Shown piece after piece: positions 56,301 to 64,000 of a stretch of DNA of 64,000 nucleotides. Each line of letters begins with the position of its first letter. Position 1 is the stretch's first letter. The DNA is from Byssochlamys sp. IMV 00236 (lineage: Eukaryota; Ascomycota; Eurotiomycetes; Eurotiales; Thermoascaceae): contig MSJH02000803.1 in NCBI GenBank assembly GCA_001931875.2, positions 248,362 through 312,361 of the forward strand, given 5' to 3'. The notes beneath the pieces are model-generated. The model worked only from the letters and a program-made list of their open reading frames with translations, did not search any database and was not told the origin of the DNA. The position numbers and the translations under genes are program-made.

Positions 56301-57187
56301 TATGATGATAACATTTCGCTAACGTTAGAAACTTTCAGGTTGATGTGCGTCTCATACCGAGATCCCCCCGGTCTCGGCCCGACTTCATGGCTCCAAGTCC
56401 ACGCATCCGAGTTGAAGATAGTTTTTCGATCCTCGAAGACAAAGAGCAGTATATGGTGGATTCCGACGACGAAGAGGAACAATCGGGAATCCGCTACTAT
56501 AAGAGCCAGCGGGCGCTGGGCCACCTGTATCGAGCTGTAGATGAAAGAGCATTTTTGGAGGAGTTACAGTCATCTTCCAAAGATAAAAGATCGAACCTCT
56601 TGGATGAGCTGTGGGACTACGTTAAGAATGAGACAGCGGGATTCATATGGGATCACTACGTCGTCGAGGGACAGACCATCAAGGAGGTGTATGGCTTCTA
56701 ACATCCGATCAATCTCAACACCATGATACCTGCTAATTGTGATGTCTTTAGGTATGAGGATAATCTGCGTGACCTGATGCACCAATTCTCTGCCACACCG
56801 TGGAAATCGTCCTTGACAGAGCTCGAGGTGTTCATCGGGACTATCATGGGAGAAAGCCACCGTTTGACCAAGCGCCAGAAGGAGATCTCTAAGAGCATGC
56901 GAGAGGGTAAGTACAAATTCTCATAAATAAACTAAGACTACTGCTAAAAAGAATCCGCACCAGAATATGATGACCTGGTCGAATTCACCGTCTCCGCGAT
57001 CCTTGACCGAGGCTCTGATCATAGGGAACCCTTAGAACGTTCAGTAGCCTGCTTTTGGGTCGCTGTACAGAGCCATAACGAACCGTCCCATCGAGACCTC
57101 AAACTTCACAGCTTTGCTTGGATCGCTGCGGTTGCATGTTTGCAGGAGATTCAGAACCTGCATAGTGCGACTATTACCCTTTTCTAG
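53372..57187 (+). CDS. Cellular RNA-dependent RNA polymerase (RNAi type)
   Basis: Five exons (53372-55217, 55279-56279, 56339-56688, 56752-56906, 56964-57187) join in frame to 1191 residues. The N-terminus (MEIFVHHLPDQLHAKHIENEF ... GHATLTV) resembles an RRM. The catalytic core has FQVRLSGAKGML, VVKGVTLYGIMDETGYL, NVVITRSPALHPGDI and the metal-binding SGGDLDGDLFNIIYD with Asp852, Asp854 and Asp856. VDFSKTGKPVDVRLIP follows after the second intron. The C-terminal exons encode a helical region that ends ...LHSATITLF. The family copies single-stranded RNA into double-stranded RNA for Dicer in quelling or meiotic silencing. No disruption is visible, so the gene is probably functional. Whether it is RrpA, RrpB or the Sad-1 type needs a tree. 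Confidence 0.93.
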
Positions 57188-57815
57188 TTGCACCTTTGTC
57201 GAACCACGATGGTATTTATCTTTATTTTCTTAACTGATATCCGTTGAGGTAACGAATTCTTATGAAAGAGACCGATCTTCGAGAGACTGTGCTGTGCTTT
57301 TTCTGTGTGAGCTGACCTCTGAAAGGGCTTATTTCTTACTATGTGTGTTAGATGGATCTCGGCTCATTATCTCATAAAATGTATTACACTACTTAGCTAT
57401 TCTACCCTAATGCTACAAATCTGCTGATAGTGTTCTGTACCACGTAAATCAACCACTTATTTGAAGCCAAAGACTATTTTGGGGGACACGTTCAGACTAT
57501 CGAGTGGAAAACTTCTCCAGACCGGAAAGGGACGATGATTAACGTAGCCTTTATGCTTTTCAATTGAATCACTTATTGTACGTCTATAGCCAGAACTTCC
57601 TTAACTAGTGGCTAAGTATTAAGGCTCCCCAAAGGTTCTTTCTGATGTGTAAGTCTGACACAGTGTTAAAGACCCACGCCTTTTATTGCAATTATCTGGA
57701 ATAATACATCTTGAGTTGATACTAATACAAAGATACAATTTATGCGGCTATCCCTGAACTGTGCAGCCATAATTTTTGTAAGTCTTCAAAGATGCTTCCT
57801 CAAAGATGCTCCGAA
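57188..57815. other. Convergent intergenic region between RdRP and ankyrin gene
   Basis: About 630 bp of AT-rich sequence. It holds the two 3' UTRs; no coding frame is supported. Confidence 0.45.
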
Positions 57816-58637
57816 TCAAACAGCTATGCCAACGTTACTATGCCCTGTTGCCTCTTGCTTTGATACAGGGGCTTTTATTAGATCCTGCAAAAACTGTGCC
57901 ACTAAATCGTTTCCCTTGTAAATAGCAAGACTTAGCGCAGTTCGTCCGTAAGGGTCTCGTATGAGAGGGTTTCCTCCTTTCTCCACCAGAAATTTCACAC
58001 AATCCAATGACCCCGTGAGTGCAGCATAGTGAAGTAGGGTACCTAAACCTGCTCTGAAATTCATTACAAAGTCTTAGGGACAATCTTCGTCCAGCAATTT
58101 ATTGACTTTCATAGCGCCTACCTCTGGACTTTTATCATATACAAATTTTAAGACTTCCAAATTGTCCGAGCATTCGCGCATTGCAGCATAGTGGAGCAAT
58201 TGGCCTCGATTAATAGAACCGCCATATCTGAAAAGCAATTCAATGATACTAAATGGTGCTTCAACAATAGCATATGACAATGGCGTACAATCGCGCATCT
58301 GACATCTTTTATTTGGGTCGGCTCCATAATCCAAGAACCATGTTAGAAGCGTCATATCATGAAATGTGTACCTAAGTAGTTTACATTAGTTTTCCAGAAA
58401 CAGTGCAAGAAACACGGAAGGCAATTACACAAGAGCAGATGGTATAAGTTTATCGACATCAGTGTTGATATCCCAGCCACGATCCAGAAATAATTTGAGG
58501 ACATCATAAAGTTCTATCTGCGTCGCAAGAACAAAGTATTCAATGATCATTGGCGCTCCTTGTTCCAATAACAGGATGACTTCATCGGTTTTGCCATTAC
58601 TGATGGCAATGCGAAGTTCTTTAGTAAGGTTTCTCAT
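57816..58637 (-). pseudogene. Ankyrin-repeat protein gene interrupted by an in-frame stop
   Basis: Exon 1 (58637-58429, from ATG MRNLTKELRIAISNGKTDEV) joins exon 2 (from 58371) by a 57-nt intron to give SALVYTFHDMTLLTWFLDYGADPN. Ankyrin repeats continue: CTPLSYAIVEAPFSIIELLFRYGGSINRGQLLHYAA. The frame meets TAA at 58074-58076 after LLDEDCP. The same frame, with no shift, resumes DFVMNFRAGLGTLLHYAALTGSLDCVKFLVEKGGNPLIRDPYGRTALSLAIYKGNDLV and ends at 57816. The post-stop part is a proper pair of repeats, and no intron of plausible length removes the TAA. A single C-to-T change (CAA to TAA) explains it. The product would be a shortened ankyrin protein. No other domain is seen; 5' exons may be missing. 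Confidence 0.65.
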
Positions 58638-58996
58638 ATTTATTGCGAATCTGAAAGATATTAAGGGACTCTTAAGACATATTTGCACCAAGAATCAAGT
58701 CGCAGAAGTCCGGAAAGCTTCCCCCTTAACATCGTAGATCAGCTGACACATGTGTGTGGGGCATGCAACTTATTGCTAACATCGATGCTATAATTATAGG
58801 GAAAGTTCTCATTTCTTGGTACACATGAAGATACTTGTAACTAACGATCGAGTCTCACGGGTCATAGATTCTCTATTGAATACCCGCACATACTCTTCGC
58901 TTCTTCTGGGATCCTAAAAGACTAGAGAGCTCTAGCACGTGTTTCGCCTAGGACTTCATAGAACAGACTCAGTGGAGTAGTCGGTTATGACAAGAG
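58638..58996. other. Intergenic region between ankyrin gene and P450 relic
   Basis: About 360 bp with no recognised gene. A splice acceptor lies just 5' of the ankyrin ATG on the minus strand (around 58653), so an upstream exon could exist here; I could not find one. Confidence 0.35.
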
Positions 58997-59282
58997 GTTG
59001 GCGATTATGTTTGTGTTAAACATCGCATGAGGGAAGTCTATGCCGACCAACTTGACCCTGACCGCTGAATTGGCTGATAGCCCGGATGGAAATATTTACC
59101 TTTCAATTCTGGACCGACTACATACGTGTCTAGGGCAGAATTTCTCTCTTATCGAAGCCGGTTATGGGATCACTCGTCTACTGCAGAAGTATGATGACAC
59201 AGACAGCATCCCATTGCGACGCCCGGTGTTACTGACGCTCCTCACCATTGCTTTTTCCACCTCCATGGGGCAGAATAATTAA
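58997..59282 (+). pseudogene. Cytochrome P450 relic (C-terminal part, CYP52-like)
   Basis: One frame reads VGDYVCVKHRMREVYADQLDPDR, then several stops, then PGWKYLPFNSGP. The adjoining frame continues TCLGQNFSLIEAGYGITRLLQKYDD. Together these are the P450 segment before the haem loop (the xHRRKDVYGxDAxEFxPER and FNxGPRxCLGQ regions), with heme-ligand Cys at 59127-59129 and the following helix L (ALxEAGY). At least one frame shift near 59110-59126 and three stops near 59068-59080 break it. The upstream two-thirds of a P450 (about 500 residues) is absent. The pattern FNSGP...CLGQNFSLIEAGY is most like alkane/fatty-acid-hydroxylating CYP52-related fungal enzymes. Confidence 0.85.
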
Positions 59283-59731
59283 ACTTTAGATATGAATGCT
59301 CCGAGGAAATGCGTCTTTAGGAGAGCTTTGTAGTCCTCAGGGATGTAGTTAGATACCTACCTAGGGTACCTTCTAACGAGCTGGAGGCCCCTCCGCAGTC
59401 TTCTTAATCAAGCGTCTTAGTGATACTGAGATGTAGTTTATAGGTAACTCTATATTCGGTATATTTCGTTCTATTGACCACATAAAAGTTAAATTAGTGA
59501 GCTCATAGAGTCTTCAGTCTTATCAATGATCACATAGATAATCTTGGATGCAAACAGACCAAACATTGTCTGTTCCGCGGAATTGAATACAACCAAGACA
59601 CGATACGAAAGCGCACTCCAGGTCCGTCTTCTCCACAGAATTGCATTTATCTCCGGCTTGATCTGCGCAGCTTTCGTTTCTTCTTGGAGAGTTAAATTCA
59701 CACCTGAAGTTCCAAGCGGGCAATCAAAGAC
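59283..59731 (+). promoter_or_regulatory. Upstream region of med6
   Basis: About 450 bp between the P450 relic and the med6 ATG. A minus-strand frame of 117 codons overlaps the first med6 exon and has no family resemblance. No distinct site was identified. Confidence 0.4.
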
Positions 59732-60851
59732 ATGGCGGAATCGCAAGATGCGGCGCTCGAGGAGATCCTCTGGCGGTCTCCCCCACACGTGCAGATGATG
59801 GGAGGCTACCTGCATTCGAACAATAGTGAGTTTCTTAAGCACCCATGAAGGTCATTCATTTTATGATATAAGGTCCCTGCTAATCTACCATATACAGTCC
59901 TATTCTACTTCGCGGAATCTCCATTCTTCGACTCGACTTCGAACAATGCCTCCCTAGCCATCCAGGCCAGTTACAATGAGACTTTCCGGCATTTCGTCGA
60001 GACACGAGAAGCCTTCGAGGGGCGGTTGAAGACAATGCAGGGGCTGGAGTTCATCGTATCGTATGATCCGCTACAAGCAGCTGCGCAGACGGACGGTACC
60101 TTTGCGCATGAACCGTCCAATATCTGGGTAATCAGGAAACAGAACCGGCGGAAGCGGCCAGGCATGGACGATGAGGTCAGAGTGCTCTCGACGTATTTCA
60201 TAGTCGGTGACACTATTTACATGGCACCTTCGGTAGCAAGTGTGGTGGGGAATCGACTGGTATGCCTAGAGCATCGTTTCTATACACAAGTGCAGAGCTA
60301 ATTTAATTTTGCAGCTATCGGCGGTGACGTCGCTGACAAAGTTATTGAATACCGCTTCTCCACTCCCGATCTTCTCTGCCTCGTACGGACACACCTATAT
60401 GCCTCCCCTCCCGAAATCTACAGATGCTGCGCAGCCGCAGCAGAGCAAGGAGAATACCCCTATGCCAGATGCAAACGCTCAGAGCAAGGCATCCTTGGCA
60501 GGACCGGCCATGAGCGGCACCACATGGGAGGATACGCGTAACCTCATGGAATCATTTTCTTTGCTTTCAAAATATGGTGATGAATACATGGATGAGAATC
60601 CCCTCGCTGGTGAGCCTGGGAACTTCATCTTGACGAGATCAAGCGATACGACAGCTGCTCGACAGCAGAACAAACCAGCTACTCCTGTTCCGGGGGCCAT
60701 TGGGAGAGTAGGGACACCAAGTTTCGGCAAGGCTGATGCGGGTAAAGGCCCAAAGGCTGCAGAGAAAGAGAAAGAAAAGACGCCTAGCACGCCCGATGGA
60801 GACAATAAGTTGAAAAGGAAGAAGAGTAGAGTTGGGACTGTTGCCCCATGA
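59732..60851 (+). CDS. med6: Mediator complex subunit Med6
   Basis: Three exons, 59732-59825, 59898-60259 and 60315-60851, join in frame to 330 residues. The N-terminal Med6 domain reads WRSPPHVQMMGGYLHSNNILFYFAESPFFDSTSNN, with the intron falling in the NN-ILFYFA block, and continues ...RTREAFEGRLKTMQGLEFIVSYDP and VLSTYFIVGDTIYMAPSV. The C-terminal half is Pro/Ser/Lys-rich and less conserved, ending in a basic cluster KLKRKKSR. Med6 belongs to the Mediator head module and is needed for activated RNA polymerase II transcription. Introns are 72 and 55 nt. Confidence 0.95.
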
Positions 60852-62015
60852 TGATACCCTCTGTGAATTGGCAATCTTTTTGTGTATTTTAACTTTGCAT
60901 ACATGCGGTGTTGTTATGGAGGGAAAAGGTCCAGGAGCTCAGGCGTTTATAGATTGGTTCTTTCGGCATTTATTATTAGCGTTCCACAAGATGAAAATGC
61001 ATGGTCCTAAACAACAGGTGCATTTCTGTATTCTCAAGGCTGGATACAAACTTGACATTATGGACTTCAATGTATAAAGACTTTTTAGCGTCCAGAATTC
61101 AATTATGGTCAACCCAACCCGCTCCATCTTCTAGCTTTAAGAAAAGCGAGTAACTACCTGATAGACACTTCAATATGGCTGTTCGCCCCTGTGTCTGATG
61201 ATTAGAGAAAATTGCATTGTTGTTACATTGCTATATCGGTTGGAGACAACCAAAACACTTCGAGGTGCAAAATCAAGAATAAGACTAGAGTGAAGTTAGC
61301 AACAGCAAACACCATAATCAGCTTCCTTTTCATAGAGATCTCTAATTGGCCGGGGAGGATAATCATTATGGCATAACCTACCATATTTTCTACTGAAGAT
61401 TCTTGACGTAATAAACTCGCCGTTCCTTACATACCATACTGTACATGGCGGCGAGATGCCCCGCGGTACACATAACATGGATATTTTCAAGCAGAGTAAA
61501 CTGAAGTGGATATATTACTGCTCTATGGATAAATATAGATGTACTGTAGAAAACTACAAGTAATCTCATGAAAGCTATTTCAAACAACAGCAATTGTAGT
61601 CCAGATACAATCAGATTGTTCCGTATATAACCGCTGAGGGGCTGACATTCTAGAACCCCACCAAGCTTGCCCCCTCGTCGACGGTGAGTTATCTAGAACA
61701 TCCCAATGAAATAGATTCTAGACAAAGAAATTATTTCTCGAAAACTTGGCAGTTGATAGATTAGATTTCAATCCTCATATAATACCTTGGAGGTGGCGAT
61801 AGTTCCTGTTCTTCTTGGGTGAGCGAAAAGTGGAGTACGAAACCTACCGGTATAACGTAGTTAGACCTGTCTCATTTTAAACAGGACGTTAACTACTACT
61901 TGCTTGCTTGCACTCCGTGCTTGGAATCCTGTTCCGTTTCTTTTGCATCTACTAAGTCATATATAACATTATATCTCAAGTCTCAAGACGAGACTATTCC
62001 CCGGTTCGAGGAATC
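60852..62015. other. Intergenic region between med6 and LOG-family gene
   Basis: About 1.2 kb of AT-rich sequence. Small frames on both strands (60-90 codons) show no family resemblance. It contains the med6 3' UTR and the promoter of the next gene, with a GCTTGCTTGC repeat near 61900. Confidence 0.4.
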
Positions 62016-62864
62016 ATGACGACTCCTCAGCAGACAAAACCCGCCGTGGTTTGCGTATTGTACGTGTGAACGATCTGGGTCTTCTTTACTTCCCTTTCCT
62101 CTACATATTCTACTTTGATAGCGTAGTGTAGTGAACTGACTTCTTCTTCTTTTCCTGCTAGTTGCGGCGCCATCTCAGGCAACAATCCAGTTCATCTCGA
62201 GAGTGCGCGCGCCCTCGCGCGCACCTTTCACGAGAACAACGTACAACTAGTCTATGGCGGTGGCACGGCCGGTATTATGGGCGAGCTTGCTCGTACTCTT
62301 GTCTCATTATCAGGCCCGCGTGCGGTTCACGGCGTGATCCCTCGCGCTCTCGTGTCAGTTGAAGAAGGATACAAGGAGAGCAATGCGACCTCGACAGCAG
62401 GGGCTACTGAAATCGCCCAACAGCGGTCTGGCGGAAAGGCGCCAGAGCGAATCCTTCCGTCATCAGGCAAGGACGCCATGGTTGAGGAGACACCTTATGG
62501 GATCACGACGATCGTCGAGGACATGCATACACGCAAGAGGTTGATGGCGACGAAAGTGCTAGAGGGAGGACCTGGGTCTGGGTTCGTCGCTCTGGCAGGT
62601 GGTTTCGGTACGATGGAGGAGGTCATGGAGATGACGACGTGGAATCAACTCGGCATTCACCGCGTGGGTATCGTGCTGTTGAATGTGGGGGGTTATTGGG
62701 ATGGTGTGTTGGCTTGGGTGCGGAACGCAGTTAAGGAAGGGTTCGTGAGCGAGGCAAATTCAAACATCTTGGTCGAAGCGAAGGATGTCAATCAGGTCTT
62801 GGAGGCGTTGAGGAATTATAAAGTGAGCGAAGGGCGACTGCAGTTGAAATGGGGACAAGAGTAA
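62016..62864 (+). CDS. LOG-family cytokinin nucleoside 5'-monophosphate phosphoribohydrolase
   Basis: Exons 62016-62059 and 62162-62864 join (tt|t) across a 102-nt intron to 248 residues. The Rossmann-like motifs are VVCVFCGAISGNN, VYGGGTAGIMGELA, MHTRKRLMA (carrying the catalytic Arg region) and LAGGFGTMEEVMEMTTWNQLG. The family motif is PGGxGTxxE; here the first Pro is Ala, the catalytic Glu remains. An insertion of about 30 residues rich in Ser/Gly (ATSTAGATEIAQQRSGGKAPE) lies between the substrate loops, as is common in fungal members. LOG enzymes release free base (adenine or active cytokinin) from nucleotide monophosphates; in fungi without an isopentenyltransferase they may act on AMP. 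The old annotation is lysine decarboxylase-like. Confidence 0.88.
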
Positions 62865-63163
62865 ACTGTGGAGTTGGGGAATGACGTGCTCAGGTTCGAG
62901 ATAACCCATTCAACCTCAAAGGGCCGTGATCTAGATGCGTGGATCCGGGGAACTTCAATATAGATTGAGAAGTCCCGGCTCACTGTACATAATCTACAGA
63001 TTTACGCTATATATGATAAGAAGATAGATCCCGCTACGAATCGATGAACTGCTAAATGATGAGACGAGCACAAGCATTATCCGTTCCATATTCCCGTTGA
63101 TAATAGAGCCTGGAGTCAAGACCAAGGAATTTTGATATCTATAACATGTCAAACGTTGCTGCA
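62865..63163. other. Convergent intergenic region between LOG gene and Pre5
   Basis: 299 bp holding the two 3' UTRs. No coding frame is supported. Confidence 0.4.
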
Positions 63164-64000
63164 TTATGAATCCACTTCCATCGTCTCTTCCGTCGCACCC
63201 TCCGCGCCCGTTCCTGCGCCTTCCAACGCCTGCAACAACGGCGCGATATCTTGGCCATCGTAGAGCTTAAAGGCTTCGAGCTTGGCTTTAGCACCCTCTG
63301 GTGCTTTGCCCACCACACCCACACTTGTGTTGTCCAGCGTCAGCTCCTTGTCCTGGGACAAGGTCTCTTTGAGAGCCCTGAGGCCATGGTTGATGAGCTC
63401 CTCCCGTCCGCAGTCCGCAAACTCATCCAGATGTCTCTCCAGGTACGTCCGGGCCATCTGTGAACGGGCACCAATTGCGCATGCAACCATCTCGTGCGTC
63501 ATGCCCGAGGGCTGGAACTCGAACAGGTGCGGGCCAGAGTCGTCGACACCCGCCACGAGCAGCCCGACACCGTAGGGTCGCTTGCCGTAGTGCTGGGTGT
63601 TAGTCTGAGCGCGATCGCCGATTTGCGAAACGATACGTTCGACGGGAATGGCGCGGCCGTAAGTCATCTTTGATCCCAGGGACTGCTGCTTCATAAAGTT
63701 GGAAAGCACACGGGCATCGGATGCCAGACCAGCGATGGCGATGCCCATGTGAGAGTCGATGGCGATGATCTTCTTCTGGTACGAGGAGAGCTCTTCGGCA
63801 TTTCGCTAATCAGAGAGTATTGTCTGTCAGAACCATATCTACATCCCTAGCAACGGGGATCGGGGCTTCTATTGCGGACCTTCAAGCCGACCAAAACAGC
63901 ATGCGTCTTGCTAGCGATTCCGACGACGACGGAACCTTGCTTGACAGCCTCTTGTGCATATTCCACCTGGAATATCCGACCCTGCGGTGAACTGTTTCCA
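63164..64000 (-). CDS. pre5: 20S proteasome subunit alpha-6 (Pre5/PSMA1), 5' part outside window
   Basis: Visible exons are 64000-63880 (continuing beyond the right edge) and 63805-63164; together 254 codons plus stop. The first visible residues [34 protein letters not shown] are the alpha-ring signature after the missing N-terminus. After the intron [36 protein letters not shown] [14 protein letters not shown] and [15 protein letters not shown] follow, as in PSMA1. The tail is Glu/Thr-rich ([19 protein letters not shown]). Alpha-6 is part of the outer ring that gates the 20S core. The 74-nt intron has an unusual donor GTCCGC. Confidence 0.94.

Noticed and set aside
1..64000. CRISPR arrays, insertion sequences, bacterial ribosome-binding sites and operons
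   Set aside because: None seen, and none expected in a fungal nuclear genome; no terminal inverted repeats with a transposase or reverse transcriptase frame were recognised.

Overview
This window comes from a filamentous ascomycete, most likely an Aspergillus-like member of the Eurotiales. The reasons are many short introns (mostly 50-65 nt) with GTANGT-type donors and CTAAC/CTGAC branch sites, pyrimidine-rich promoters, and diagnostic fungal proteins: a fused PabA/PabB aminodeoxychorismate synthase, a TRAPPII Trs120, a Cwc21 and a sacsin-like ATPase. Coding exons were joined by hand from reading frame, splice signals and protein-family continuity. No search was run. The recognised genes and relics below cover the whole window.

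Layout. Positions 1-177 hold the 3' end of a short-chain dehydrogenase. From 1 to 17.6 kb lie housekeeping genes: a mitochondrial GGQ release-factor-like protein (+), CSE1 importin-alpha exporter (-), a tuberin/TSC2 homologue (+) divergent from CSE1, GPI13 (-), and a small single-pass membrane protein (-). From about 17.6 to 27 kb is a gene-poor block with a decayed short-chain dehydrogenase (-), a 20-N assembly gap, a 22-bp perfect palindrome and a pentanucleotide repeat. From 27 to 43 kb follow a Puf3-type Pumilio protein (+), an intron-containing tRNA-Tyr (+), the splicing factor Cwc21 (+), the DEAH helicase Ecm16/Dhr1 (-), the proteasome chaperone PAC3 (+) in a tight divergent pair with Ecm16, an unidentified decayed or spliced frame (+), and Trs120/HypA (-). 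From 43.9 to 57.2 kb are a 1740-residue GHKL-ATPase protein with a C-terminal zincin-like motif (+), pabaA (+) and a complete cellular RNA-dependent RNA polymerase (+). From 57.8 to 64 kb are an ankyrin gene interrupted by a stop (-), a cytochrome P450 relic (+), Mediator Med6 (+), a LOG-family phosphoribohydrolase (+) and the proteasome alpha subunit Pre5 (-), which runs off the right edge.

There is no single operon-like system. Themes that recur are protein quality control (PAC3, Pre5, GHKL protein), RNA control (Puf3, RdRP, Cwc21, Ecm16), trafficking and membrane anchoring (CSE1, Trs120, GPI13) and TOR signalling (TSC2). Two blocks (about 19.6-27 kb and 57.8-59.3 kb) are accessory in character, with broken genes. 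The least explained features are the GHKL/zincin protein, the unidentified frame after PAC3, and the palindrome at 23.2 kb.
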